Below, piece after piece: positions 1-7,610 of a DNA stretch of 38,424 nt. The position numbers were made by a program, and so were the translations under genes. The notes under the pieces were generated by a model. That model was given only the letters and a program-made list of their open reading frames with translations. It ran no database searches and was not told the origin of the DNA. The DNA comes from an uncultured bacterium. GTDB lineage: Bacteria > Spirochaetota > Leptospiria > Turneriellales > Turneriellaceae. The stretch is taken from NCBI GenBank assembly GCA_938038265.1, contig CALHRC010000189.1, positions 1 to 38,424 of the forward strand. The letters are read 5' to 3'. Positions within the stretch are counted from its first letter, which is position 1. Every line of letters begins with the position of its first letter.

Positions 1-2
1 CG

Positions 3-551
3 CAGCGCACTCTCGAAGCGGAAACTGCTATGCTGGATGGTAACCGGTGGAGTTTTGATAAGGTTGTGTTAACCCGTTTTGATGAGCAGGGCCAGTTTTT
101 ATCGCGCCAGACCATCCCCGGCTATATGGAAACCTTGCCTGAGTCGATGGGTGATCTTATTGGGGGCATCCAGACTACGCAGGCTGATGAGCGAAATATT
201 TTTGAGTTGGTGCGTCTTATTGAGCATCGCCGTAAGACAGGTGCGAAAACCGATGCCTATGAAACTGAATTCTGGTGGCACCTCAGTTACCCGCTGATTT
301 GTTTTTTTGTTACTTTTATTGGGGGGCTTTTGGGCAGTGTCGGTGGTAAGATCGGTAACCGGCACAGTAAGGGTTCGGTGGCTTCAAGTATCGGGCTGGC
401 GATGGTGTTTACGATTGGGTATTTTTTCGTTATGTATTTTGGTACCGCTCTCGGTGACAGTTCCATTTTGCCGCCGCTTTTGGCTGCCAATATAGCCAAT
501 ATTGTTTCGGCTGTGCTGGCTATTTATGTGTTTAAAAAATCAGATTCCTGA
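3..551 (+). CDS. LptF/LptG-family LPS export permease, C-terminal part (5' truncated)
   Basis: The reading frame is open from the first bases of the window, so only the C-terminal 182 or so residues are present. The visible part has a soluble beta-rich stretch, then a cytoplasmic segment leading into three hydrophobic helices (from about WHLSYPLICFFVTFIGG onward) and a short charged tail, the arrangement at the C-terminus of YjgP/YjgQ (LptF/LptG) permeases. In the known family these form the inner-membrane part of the LptB2FG transporter that extracts lipopolysaccharide. LptF and LptG cannot be told apart from this end. The stop overlaps by 12 bases with the 3' end of the convergent phosphatase gene, so there is no room for a separate terminator. 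Confidence 0.75.
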   Translation, partial: QRTLEAETAMLDGNRWSFDKVVLTRFDEQGQFLSRQTIPGYMETLPESMGDLIGGIQTTQADERNIFELVRLIEHRRKTGAKTDAYETEFWWHLSYPLICFFVTFIGGLLGSVGGKIGNRHSKGSVASSIGLAMVFTIGYFFVMYFGTALGDSSILPPLLAANIANIVSAVLAIYVFKKSDS

Positions 552-1355
552 GTTGGGGGGATGTTTCATTAGTAACCGAAAGGCTTCGATGGCGCGTGGG
601 TCGCCACCAATGAGGCCATAGCTGATCGTGTCCGGTTTATTGAGTGGTATGGCTTCAAAGTTCGCATTGAGTAGCGGAAAGCCGCGTTCGGCAAATAGGG
701 CAGCGCCGGCGGCGATATCCCATTCTTGCTTTGGCTTACGGGAAAGGATCAAATCATAATCGCCACGGGCGACCAACGCCAGTTTATAGGCCACCGAACC
801 GATAGCTGACGGTAGGCCGCCATGCAGGTCGGCAAACAGGTTTTGCTTATTCTCGGTGGAAGAGATGCAGTACCGCACGTCATCAAAAGAGTGAATTTGT
901 CGTTGGGTAAAGTCGATTGGTTGTTCAAACGAGCGCACTCCCAAACCGCGGCCACCTGAGATATAGACTTCAAGGGCTGGATTATAGATAAACCCCAGGA
1001 TGGGTGTTCCGGCTTGTAGCAAGCCGACGGAGACGCAGAATTCCGGGATTCCTTGGATGAATTTATTGGTGCCATCGAGAGGGTCAATAATCCAGACATA
1101 GTGGCTGGTATGCCGGTCGTGGTTAACTCCCCCATGATCTTCGAGAATCTCTTCAGACAAAATGGCATCTTCGGGAAAGTGGCGGCGCAGGGCGGCTACG
1201 ATCAGGTTATTGGCGGCAAAATCAGCTTCACTGACTGGGTTATTGGCGCTTTTTTCAGTTACCCGCAGGTCGCTTTTTCTAAAGAATTTCATTAGCTCCC
1301 GGCCGGCATCTTGCACTACCTGGTACATGATTTCGTAGCGCTTGTTTAGGAACAT
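540..1355 (-). CDS. Inositol monophosphatase-family / CysQ-like 3'(2'),5'-bisphosphate nucleotidase
   Basis: A 271-residue Li+-sensitive Mg2+-dependent phosphatase of the IMPase/CysQ/FBPase fold. The family signatures are present in order: PVSEADFAAN near the N-terminus, a SEE motif (metal-binding acidic pair), WIIDPLDGTNKFIQG (the DPxDGT metal/phosphate site) and EWDIAAGAALFAERG (WDxAAG) near the C-terminus. The open frame extends upstream, but the start at 1355 is preferred because it overlaps the metF stop as TGATG, typical of translational coupling. Family members act on 3'-phosphoadenosine 5'-phosphate or on inositol phosphates; the motifs alone do not decide, although retention of the GTNKF-type motif favours CysQ. 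It is the second gene of a metF-phosphatase pair. Confidence 0.85.
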   Translation of the reverse strand: MFLNKRYEIMYQVVQDAGRELMKFFRKSDLRVTEKSANNPVSEADFAANNLIVAALRRHFPEDAILSEEILEDHGGVNHDRHTSHYVWIIDPLDGTNKFIQGIPEFCVSVGLLQAGTPILGFIYNPALEVYISGGRGLGVRSFEQPIDFTQRQIHSFDDVRYCISSTENKQNLFADLHGGLPSAIGSVAYKLALVARGDYDLILSRKPKQEWDIAAGAALFAERGFPLLNANFEAIPLNKPDTISYGLIGGDPRAIEAFRLLMKHPPNSGI

Positions 1356-2350
1356 CAGCCATACTCCGGTAGCTTCAGTTGTTGTTTGACCCGAATGGCG
1401 CTTAATGGATCGCCCATAATAAAAAAATGGATACCGCGCACCCCCATGCTGCGACAACCTGTGATAAATTCTACTGCCCAGTTTTCTCCCACCTGGCTCA
1501 TGGCTGCTGGCCCGTTGTTTTCAGCGCGGCGCATGCTGCGTAACAGGGCTTCGGGGATTTTGATGCCAAACTTGGTTTGCATGCGTTCTAATTGCTTCAG
1601 ATTTTTTGGAATGCGGATGCCGGGGATCACCGGGAAAGTGTGACCCCAGCAATCCACCACTTCGGAATAAAACTGTTCAAACACCGCCAGATCAAAGATC
1701 ATCTGGCTAATGGCAAAATGCGCCCCGGCTGTTTTTTTCTTCTCTAAATAAGCAATTCTAATATCGGGGGGATCTTCAGGGTAACAAGCGGCGCCAATGC
1801 AGAATTGGGTGGGGATTCCCTTGCGGAATTTATCGGGGGGATCAAAATTTTTGCGCACCAGGTATTCGCCCCGGTTCATCGCTGTGATCTGTTCAATGAG
1901 TTGCCAGGCATAACTATACCCGCCGGGTACCGGTCGGAATTCCGCTTCCAGGCCATCGGGAGGGTCACCCCGTAAAGCAAGGATATTGCGCAGACCAAAG
2001 TAATGGTGGTCGATGAGCATATTTTCGAGGTCTTCTTTACTGACCCCACGGCAGGTCAGGTGGGCGATTGCCGTCAGGTTTTCTTTGGTTTGGGCGTAAT
2101 GGGCAATAGGCAGGGTACCGCCCCGCAGCGAGCCGCCGGCGCCATGGGTAACGGAAATAAAATCAAAGCCGGCTTCATGAAGCTGGCTGATCTGCTGGAA
2201 GACTTCCTCAAAGTCGGTACCGTTTCTTGGGGGTATAATTTCCGCTGAAATACTAAAGACTTTGGAATCAATGATTTCGAGTACACTGGGAGCAGACAAA
2301 TCGGGCCCGGAAGACACGTGTCGAAAATTGGCCCGCATACAGGTTGTCAA
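1355..2350 (-). CDS. metF: Methylenetetrahydrofolate reductase
   Basis: A TIM-barrel flavoprotein of the MTHFR family (331 residues from this start; bacterial MetF is usually about 280-310) that reduces 5,10-methylene-THF to 5-methyl-THF for methionine synthesis. Visible family features: FSISAEIIPPRNG at the first strand, the early FISVTHGAGGS segment, HLTCRG, the NILALRGDPP substrate/flavin loop, IGAACYPEDPP, GAHFAISQMIFD and FPVIPGIRIP, in the usual order. The first 20-25 residues are not conserved, so the true start may lie slightly downstream, for instance a GTG near residue 12. It is divergent from the M23-type gene, and the spacer between them probably carries both promoters. The downstream phosphatase is coupled by a 1-base overlap. 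Confidence 0.9.
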   Translation of the reverse strand: MTTCMRANFRHVSSGPDLSAPSVLEIIDSKVFSISAEIIPPRNGTDFEEVFQQISQLHEAGFDFISVTHGAGGSLRGGTLPIAHYAQTKENLTAIAHLTCRGVSKEDLENMLIDHHYFGLRNILALRGDPPDGLEAEFRPVPGGYSYAWQLIEQITAMNRGEYLVRKNFDPPDKFRKGIPTQFCIGAACYPEDPPDIRIAYLEKKKTAGAHFAISQMIFDLAVFEQFYSEVVDCWGHTFPVIPGIRIPKNLKQLERMQTKFGIKIPEALLRSMRRAENNGPAAMSQVGENWAVEFITGCRSMGVRGIHFFIMGDPLSAIRVKQQLKLPEYG

Positions 2351-2431
2351 GAGATGATAATGGCAAAAGGCTTGACCGGCTCAGTTGCTCCCGGTTTTTT
2401 GCCGATATACATACAGGGGTTATGCCGGCTT

Positions 2432-3556
2432 ATGCCCAAGCAAAAAGCTAAATACACTAAGAAGAAACCAAGTTATAAATCTGGTTTAACGCGTGCCCGC
2501 CAGCAGCCGATAGAGGTAGTGCATACCATCGAAGAGAGCGAAGTACAGAGCGTTCCGCAACCACCTTATTCTCTTGCTCTTGTAGGGCAGTTGCTTGGCT
2601 GGCTTGCCGCCCGGCACGCTCAATTTAAGGCCACCATCAAACGCAAGAAAGAAGAGCGTCTGACCCTTATGTTCATCCCCCATAATGAGCGGTCTATTCG
2701 CAATTATCATATCAGTAATTTGACGCTTACCATCATTCTTTCGATTGTATCTTTTTTGCTGGTGGTCAGTTCTTTTTTGGTGATCATGCACAACAGCACG
2801 GTACAGGAAGTCGATAAAATGAAGGTTTCCCAAAAAGATGCCCAACTGCAGTTTGCCAAGATTCGTGAGGAGATCAAAAGTATTGGCGAGACTTTTGCTG
2901 AAGTGCGTGACATGATTTCATCCCTCTATGGCTATGCCAAAGGTAAAGATGAAGCTGTTGCGGTCTTTGCGGCAGGCGGTGTGGATCTAAAGGCAATGAC
3001 AACCCAGTTTGATGCTGAAAGCGCCGACAAGAAAGATGCTGATGCAATCCCTCTTGAGGTTTTTCTGCTTGAACGCATTGCCGATGATATGCATATTTCG
3101 CAAGAAAAGCTCAGTGATGTGCAGGATTTCCTTAAGAAGAGAGAGAAAATCATTCGCAATACACCTACCCTGTGGCCGGTACGTGGTTATATTATCAATC
3201 CTTACGGTTTTGTACGCGGGGCAGACCGTTTGAATGCCGCTTATAACCGCGGGGTAGATATTGCTTCCCACCCCGGAGCTGTGGTAAACGCAACCGCGCC
3301 GGGTATTGTTGTTTCTGTTCAAAAAGATTCCCGTTTTATGTACACGGTGCGTATCCGCCATAACTATGGCTATGAGACCGTTTACCAGGGTCTTGAGCGG
3401 GTGACCGTGGCCACTGACGAGAAGATCAGCAAAGGGGAAAGCATTGGCTATATTGGCCATTCCAATGATATTCTCGAAGCCATACTTCATTATGAAATTC
3501 ATATCGGGGTTGAGCCAGTCGATCCGATGCCATACCTGAGCCATACCGGCAGTTAA
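2432..3556 (+). CDS. Membrane-anchored LytM/M23-like protein with a degenerate active site
   Basis: A 374-residue protein: basic N-terminus, one hydrophobic helix (about residues 98-117, ILSIVSFLLVVSSFLVIM), a coiled-coil stretch after it, and a C-terminal LytM/peptidase M23 domain (about residues 250-365). By eye, several catalytic positions are lost: the HxxxD zinc motif reads N272-R-G-V-D276, the YxHL histidine position is glycine (Y318-Q-G-L) and the HxH motif reads I351-L-H353. Such degenerate LytM proteins (EnvC, NlpD) are known to regulate amidases rather than cut peptidoglycan. The start at 2432 is chosen because upstream codons overlap the divergent metF and look unrelated. Three bases separate it from the bactofilin gene, a pairing known in several phyla to control cell shape. 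Confidence 0.82.
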   Translation: MPKQKAKYTKKKPSYKSGLTRARQQPIEVVHTIEESEVQSVPQPPYSLALVGQLLGWLAARHAQFKATIKRKKEERLTLMFIPHNERSIRNYHISNLTLTIILSIVSFLLVVSSFLVIMHNSTVQEVDKMKVSQKDAQLQFAKIREEIKSIGETFAEVRDMISSLYGYAKGKDEAVAVFAAGGVDLKAMTTQFDAESADKKDADAIPLEVFLLERIADDMHISQEKLSDVQDFLKKREKIIRNTPTLWPVRGYIINPYGFVRGADRLNAAYNRGVDIASHPGAVVNATAPGIVVSVQKDSRFMYTVRIRHNYGYETVYQGLERVTVATDEKISKGESIGYIGHSNDILEAILHYEIHIGVEPVDPMPYLSHTGS

Positions 3557-3559
3557 CCT

Positions 3560-3922
3560 ATGTCAAAGACACAATCCATCAATACTGCTGAAGCAATCAA
3601 TACTATCATCGGCGAAGGTGCCCAGTTTAATGGTGAATTTATTCTGCCGGGTAGCCTGCGGATTGATGGCACATTCTCTGGGAAAATATTGTCAGAAAAT
3701 AAGGTCATTGTCGGCCCAACCGGTCATGTCAAAACCAATATCCAGGCCCGGCAGGTGATCGTCGCCGGCCAGGTGGATGGCAATATTTACGCGGTAGATG
3801 GCGTTCACCTGCTTTCAACAGCGAGAGTTTATGGCGATATTGTTTCTGCCAATCTGGTGGTGGATGAAGGTGTCGTGTTTGAAGGTCGCGCCCGCATCAA
3901 CCAGTTTACGGGGTTGCCCTGA
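3560..3922 (+). CDS. Bactofilin (polymer-forming cytoskeletal protein)
   Basis: A 120-residue bactofilin. A short flexible N-terminus (to about residue 20) is followed by the right-handed beta-helix domain, with the typical repeated G-x-I/V spacing: GEFILPGSLRIDGTFSGKI, VIVGPTGHVKTNI, VIVAGQVDGNIYAVDGVHL, ARVYGDIV, LVVDEGVVFEGRAR. Bactofilins polymerise without nucleotide and scaffold cell-wall enzymes or envelope structures; in Leptospira and other curved bacteria they are linked to cell shape. The start lies 4 bases after the stop of the M23-type gene and the stop overlaps the next start as TGATG, so the three genes are very likely one translational unit. Confidence 0.92.
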   Translation: MSKTQSINTAEAINTIIGEGAQFNGEFILPGSLRIDGTFSGKILSENKVIVGPTGHVKTNIQARQVIVAGQVDGNIYAVDGVHLLSTARVYGDIVSANLVVDEGVVFEGRARINQFTGLP

Positions 3923-4389
3923 TGCTGGTGCAAGCTGCTAGAACTGAACAACAGTCCGGCCAGCAAAGCACGGTGCGGCGACCGCCGGCAGGGGCCACCA
4001 CAGCAAAACCCGGGTTATTTGCCGAGATGTTGGCGTTAAGTAAAAGTACCGAAGTCCGCCGCAAGACCAAGACCCCCCGTGAGCAGCTCGACGACCTGCT
4101 TGCCGATCTCGACGCGGCGGAACAGCGGTTTGCCACTTCCCCTGACCGGCGGGAATTTGAACAATACCGGGCGACTATCCGCAAATTGACCTCATTTCTG
4201 CTACAGAATGGACATAAATTCCAGCAACTGCAAAGTAAACAGGGTACAAAAGTGCATGAAATTGTCAGGATCATTGATCAAAAAATGTCACAGTTATTAC
4301 ACAATTTCTTGCGCCGGCGTAACGATGTAGTGATTGCCTTGCATGTTATGGGTGAAATTCGCGGTCTGGTGGTGGATGTCTTCTCGTAA
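3922..4389 (+). CDS. YaaR family (DUF327) protein
   Basis: A 155-residue protein. The first 45 residues are low-complexity (Q, P, A, K rich); the rest is helical and matches the DUF327/YaaR pattern: REQLDDLLADLDAAEQRF, a YRATIRKLTSFLLQNGHKF segment, KVHEIVRIIDQKMSQLL and the closing GEIRGLVVDVF that is diagnostic of the family. The function of the family is not established. The TGATG overlap with bactofilin suggests a shared role, perhaps in envelope assembly; that is an inference from position only. No signal peptide or membrane helix is seen, so the protein is probably cytoplasmic. Confidence 0.82.
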   Translation: MLVQAARTEQQSGQQSTVRRPPAGATTAKPGLFAEMLALSKSTEVRRKTKTPREQLDDLLADLDAAEQRFATSPDRREFEQYRATIRKLTSFLLQNGHKFQQLQSKQGTKVHEIVRIIDQKMSQLLHNFLRRRNDVVIALHVMGEIRGLVVDVFS

Positions 4390-4846
4390 CGTGGAAACAT
4401 TTTCTGTTTTCTTCTTTTCTGTTTGGCATTTGCATACTACGGTTTCTAAAGAGAATATTCTGTCGGCAAAATGGCAAACGACAGCTGCCGGGCCAGCGAA
4501 GAGCACCTATGCCCGTGAGGTACAACTGTGGCTGGAGCAGTATTTTGCCGGTCGGCAGACAGCTCATACTTTTAAGCTTAACTTGCAGGGGAGTGTGTTT
4601 CGTTCGCAAGTCTATTCTGTGCTGCAGGCATCCCGCTATGGTGACACCATGAGCTATGCTGAACTTGCCCTCAGGGCAGGCTACCCCCGAGCCCAGCGCG
4701 CGGTGGGGACCGCGATGAGTTTAAACCAACTGCCGGTGTTTATTCCCTGCCATCGGGTATTGGCGGCTCATGGGCTTGGCGGCTATACCCCAAGTCTGGA
4801 AATCAAAAGACGTCTTTTAGCCCTCGAAGCGCGGAATTTCAGCTGA
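4376..4846 (+). CDS. ogt: Methylated-DNA--protein-cysteine S-methyltransferase
   Basis: A suicide repair protein that takes the alkyl group from O6-alkylguanine onto its own cysteine. The C-terminal DNA-binding/active-site domain is complete: FRSQVYSVLQASRYGDTMSYAELA (helix-turn-helix start), RAVGTAMSLNQLPVFIPCHRVLAAHGLGGYTPSLEIKR contains the PCHRV active-site cysteine and the GGY loop. The N-terminal half is short and poorly conserved, and no Ada-type Zn domain is present, so it is an Ogt/MGMT-type protein of about 156 residues. The start is uncertain: ATG 4376 overlaps the DUF327 gene by 14 bases, and GTG 4391 is an in-frame alternative. Confidence 0.88.
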   Translation: MSSRNVETFSVFFFSVWHLHTTVSKENILSAKWQTTAAGPAKSTYAREVQLWLEQYFAGRQTAHTFKLNLQGSVFRSQVYSVLQASRYGDTMSYAELALRAGYPRAQRAVGTAMSLNQLPVFIPCHRVLAAHGLGGYTPSLEIKRRLLALEARNFS

Positions 4847-4876
4847 CATCCCTGTTGCATCTGCTATTGCGTCATC

Positions 4877-5833
4877 ATGAAAACTGTTGTTGTCTGTGGA
4901 ACAGCGATTGCTGCCTATGGCTTCCCCGGTGGGCATCCTTTTGGACCAGATCGCCATGACGCTTTTTTGCAGGAATTCAGGCGGCGTGGGTTGCCCCAGG
5001 CGGTAACCCAGGCAGAGCCGGTGATGGCGACGCCCGAACAATTGGCCTGGTTTCATACCCCATCTTATATTGAAAAAGTCAGACGTTTGTCGGAGCTTGG
5101 TCACGGTTTACTGGATTTCGGGGATACGCCGGCTTTTAAGGGCGTCTATGAGGCCGCCGCCGCTGTGGTTGGCAGTGCTCTGTTGCTTGTTCAGGAAATC
5201 CTGAACAAGCGGGCAGCCAATGGTTTTCTGCCCATTGGGGGATTGCACCATGCCCGGCGCGATTCAGCCTCAGGCTTCTGCGTTTTCAACGACTGCGGGG
5301 TTGTGATCGAGTATCTTTTGGCACAGAATTTCAACAGGGTGGCCTATGTCGATATTGACGCCCACCATGGCGATGGGGTATTTTATGCTTTTGAGAGTGA
5401 TCCTCGCCTTATCTTTGCGGATATCCACCAAAGTGGAATTTATCCCGGTACTGGCGATGAAGATGAAACGGGTAAAGGGACAGCGACCGGCTACAAACTA
5501 AACATCCCCCTAAGTTATGGTGCGAATGATAATGATTTTCGTTTTCATTGGCCCCGGGTGCTATCCTTTTTACGCGAAAAAAAACCCGAATTCATTTTGC
5601 TACAGTGCGGGGCCGATAGTATTGCCGGTGACCCGATTACAGGTATGGCCTTTTCTCCCGAAGTGCACCGCCAGGCTGCCCGTGATCTGGCGCAACTGGC
5701 AGCAGAGGTGTGTGCCGGCAGGCTGATAGCGTTTGGCGGGGGTGGCTATAACCGCCGTAACTTGGCTCTGGCTTGGAACCATGTAGTCGAAGAGCTAGTG
5801 CAAGCTGCTTTGTTCAGGAATTCTAAGAACTGA
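4877..5833 (+). CDS. AcuC-like histone deacetylase-family protein
   Basis: A 318-residue zinc hydrolase of the arginase/deacetylase fold. Key motifs: GGLHHAR (H124, H125, charge-relay histidines), DIDAHHGDG (D161 and H163 as zinc ligands), a third acidic ligand in QCGADSIAGDP, and the GGGGYNRRN loop carrying the catalytic tyrosine. Family members remove acetyl or similar groups from lysine or polyamines; the substrate is unknown here. A near-perfect palindrome related to the spacer repeats lies inside the gene (5186-5209, read as VQEILNKR), and the last seven codons overlap another copy of that repeat, so the C-terminus FRNSKN is encoded by repeat DNA. Confidence 0.88.
   Translation: MKTVVVCGTAIAAYGFPGGHPFGPDRHDAFLQEFRRRGLPQAVTQAEPVMATPEQLAWFHTPSYIEKVRRLSELGHGLLDFGDTPAFKGVYEAAAAVVGSALLLVQEILNKRAANGFLPIGGLHHARRDSASGFCVFNDCGVVIEYLLAQNFNRVAYVDIDAHHGDGVFYAFESDPRLIFADIHQSGIYPGTGDEDETGKGTATGYKLNIPLSYGANDNDFRFHWPRVLSFLREKKPEFILLQCGADSIAGDPITGMAFSPEVHRQAARDLAQLAAEVCAGRLIAFGGGGYNRRNLALAWNHVVEELVQAALFRNSKN
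5186..5209. repeat. P2-type palindrome inside a coding region
   Basis: CTTGTTCAGG, four bases AAAT (centre AA/AT) and CCTGAACAAG-type arms form a near-perfect 24-base inverted repeat with one central mismatch. It is the same sequence as the intergenic P2 palindrome (GTTCAGGAATTCCTGAAC) except for one base at the centre. It lies in the deacetylase gene without breaking its frame. Confidence 0.6.
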
Positions 5834-5935
5834 TAGGGAATTCCCCATCGGGAAAACCATCCCCCATAGGACATAATATAAGTTTTTGAGTCCCTAAAAA
5901 CCTATAGCCGCCGCGATTTACCATTCTTTTAAAGA
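5814..5935 (+). repeat. Composite intergenic repeat R1, copy 1 (P2 + P1 palindromes + 100-base unit)
   Basis: It begins in the last codons of the deacetylase gene with a partly decayed P2 palindrome (5814-5831), followed directly by P1 (GATAGGGAATTCCCCATC, 5832-5849). Next come a CCCATAGGACATAATATAAG block, an inverted repeat GTTTTTGAGTCCCTAAAAAC and CTATAGCCGCCGCGATTTAC. The same order of blocks is found at 25896-25985, and on the other strand at 11215-11329. Further small palindromes follow at 5963-5974 (TGGCTTAAGCCA). No coding potential is seen. Confidence 0.7.
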
Positions 5936-6028
5936 ATAAACGAAAGAATAAACACGGAGCTGTGGCTTAAGCCAAATAGCTTGTTATGCCCAAATCTGGA
6001 AAGGTAAGGGGTACCACAGAACAATAAT

Positions 6029-6058
6029 TTGACACCTTGTTTGGGATTTGGGTATATT
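6029..6058 (+). promoter_or_regulatory. Sigma-70-type promoter for panD
   Basis: A perfect -35 hexamer TTGACA (6029-6034) and a TATATT -10 (6053-6058) are 18 bases apart. Transcription would start near 6065, leaving a short leader before the GTG at 6093. The rest of the spacer 5936-6028 holds only small palindromes. Confidence 0.6.
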
Positions 6059-6092
6059 CCTTATAGGGGGCTATGCTCCCAGTGAGGCTGTA

Positions 6093-6449
6093 GTGCTAAT
6101 CCAAGTAATGCATGCAAAAATACATCGGGCAACCGTTACTGATGCCAACCTCTACTATGAGGGCAGCCTTACTGTCGATGAAGAATTGCTTGAGGCTGCC
6201 GGATTATATGAATATGAAAAGGTGCAGGTGGTAAATGTTACCAATGGCCAGCGTCTGGAAACCTACCTTATCAAAGGTGAGCGGGGTTCGGGTGCCATCT
6301 GCCTTAACGGTGCTGCTGCCCGCTTGGGCCACTATGGTGACAAGGTGATCATCATTGCCTACTGCCAACTGACCCCTGAAGAAGTCCCTCTCCACAAACC
6401 CAAGATCGTTTTAGTTGACGATAACAATAAAATTAAAAAAACGCTTTAA
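6093..6449 (+). CDS. panD: Aspartate 1-decarboxylase proenzyme
   Basis: A 118-residue pyruvoyl-dependent enzyme that makes beta-alanine from aspartate for pantothenate/CoA synthesis. The self-cleavage site Gly24-Ser25 is visible in YYEGSLTVD, and the C-terminal core ([22 protein letters not shown]...GDKVIIIAY) is typical. The GTG at 6093 is chosen as start because it places the motif KIHRATV at the usual distance from the N-terminus ([12 protein letters not shown] aligns with the common MIRTMLxGKLHR) and has GAGG five bases upstream; ATG 6108 is an alternative. The gene has its own promoter and is followed 1 base later by the acetyltransferase. Confidence 0.93.
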   Translation: MLIQVMHAKIHRATVTDANLYYEGSLTVDEELLEAAGLYEYEKVQVVNVTNGQRLETYLIKGERGSGAICLNGAAARLGHYGDKVIIIAYCQLTPEEVPLHKPKIVLVDDNNKIKKTL

Positions 6450-6450
6450 C

Positions 6451-6906
6451 ATGCCGCCTGATCTCGTCATTGCCGATGATCCGACGGTTATTGATTACCG
6501 CGCCGTGCAGGCTATTTTTGAAGGGGTGGGTTGGGGCGACCGTGGTGGTGCTGCTTACCTCAGGCGGGCTTTCTGTGCAAGCCAGGTATCTTTGTTTGTC
6601 TGCCAAAAACAGGGGGGGGATGTACTTGCTTTTGCCAGGGCTCTATCCGATGGTGTCTATTATGCCACCATCCACGACTTTATTGTCGCCCCTGCCTGGC
6701 AGAAGCGAGGGATTGGTTCTTGCTTACTCAAGGCTTTATTAAATCGGCTGGCGTACATCCCCACGGTGTTCGCCCCTGCCTTGCCAGACTCTGTGGAATT
6801 TTACTGCCGCCGGGGGTTTGTGCAACGCGGCTATGCAGTGGCTCGTTTTCTAAACCCTGAAAAAGAGCGGTTCTTTGCTGAACTTTCAAAAAAAACGGCC
6901 CCTTAA
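6451..6906 (+). CDS. GNAT-family N-acetyltransferase
   Basis: A 151-residue acetyl-CoA-dependent acetyltransferase. The GNAT motif A is clear: a strand (YYATIHDFIVAPAWQKRGIGSCLLKALLN) ending in the Q-x-x-G-I-G acetyl-CoA pyrophosphate loop. It is followed by a strand/helix pair with EFYCRRGFVQRGY, the usual motif B tail (YxxxGF). The substrate cannot be told. Starting right after panD suggests co-transcription; a role in PanD maturation (as for PanZ/PanM in enterobacteria, which are GNAT proteins) is possible but unproven. No good ribosome site precedes ATG 6451; a TTG at 6415 inside panD is an alternative start. Confidence 0.8.
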   Translation: MPPDLVIADDPTVIDYRAVQAIFEGVGWGDRGGAAYLRRAFCASQVSLFVCQKQGGDVLAFARALSDGVYYATIHDFIVAPAWQKRGIGSCLLKALLNRLAYIPTVFAPALPDSVEFYCRRGFVQRGYAVARFLNPEKERFFAELSKKTAP

Positions 6907-6954
6907 GGCTGTTACTGTCATTATCCCTTTATATAAACTATTAAAAAGGTCAAT

Positions 6955-7590
6955 ATGTTATTACGATTGCTAATGTACTTTTTTATTTCCGCAGCAATGC
7001 TAAGACAGTTCAACACGGAACGTCCTGATTTTGTCTCAGAATTAGAATACCAGGTTTTTGAAGAGCACAATCTTCTCCGCTCAAACCCCCGCGAGTATGC
7101 CCGATTTTTAGAAGAAAGGTTGGCCTATTTCAAAGGAAATTTATATTTATTGCCTGGTAGCGTGCCCCTCCAAACATACGAAGGCAGGCGGGCAATGGAA
7201 GAGGCCATTGCTTTTCTAAAAAAGCAAGAAGCATTACCCACGTTTACTCTGAAGAAAGGCATGAGCCAGGGGGCGCGCGATCATGTGAATGATCATGGTC
7301 CGGCAGGCAAAATCGGTCACACCGGCAGTGACCGCAGTTCACCTTTTGATCGCATCAATCGTTATGGTAAATGGATTTCTACGGCTGGTGAGAATATCTG
7401 TTATGGTTTTTCTGATGCCCGTGAAGTTCTGGTACAGTTACTTATGGATGACGGAGTGCCAGACCGGGGGCATCGCGATAATATTTTCAACAGTGCCTTT
7501 CGTGCGATTGGTGTCGCCTGTGGCCCCCATGTCATTTATGATCACATCTGTGTGATTACCTATGCAGGGGATTACCAGGATAAACCATAG
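6955..7590 (+). CDS. CAP-domain (SCP/PR-1-like) exported protein
   Basis: A 211-residue protein with a hydrophobic N-terminus (MLLRLLMYFFISAAML) consistent with a signal peptide or anchor. The CAP domain follows: an N-terminal helix (YQVFEEHNLLRSNPREYARFL), GHTGSDRSSPFDRI with the cavity histidine, GENICYGF and GHRDNIFNSAFRAIGVACG with the second histidine. Bacterial CAP proteins are secreted or envelope-bound; their functions are poorly known. It is convergent with the hydrolase gene, with only 20 bases between them. Confidence 0.82.
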   Translation: MLLRLLMYFFISAAMLRQFNTERPDFVSELEYQVFEEHNLLRSNPREYARFLEERLAYFKGNLYLLPGSVPLQTYEGRRAMEEAIAFLKKQEALPTFTLKKGMSQGARDHVNDHGPAGKIGHTGSDRSSPFDRINRYGKWISTAGENICYGFSDAREVLVQLLMDDGVPDRGHRDNIFNSAFRAIGVACGPHVIYDHICVITYAGDYQDKP

Positions 7591-7610
7591 CAGTTTTTTT
7601 CTGAAAAGTT

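Noticed and set aside
1356-1457. Upstream extension of the CysQ-like frame
   Set aside because: It overlaps the end of metF, and the stop/start overlap at 1355 gives a normal family N-terminus.
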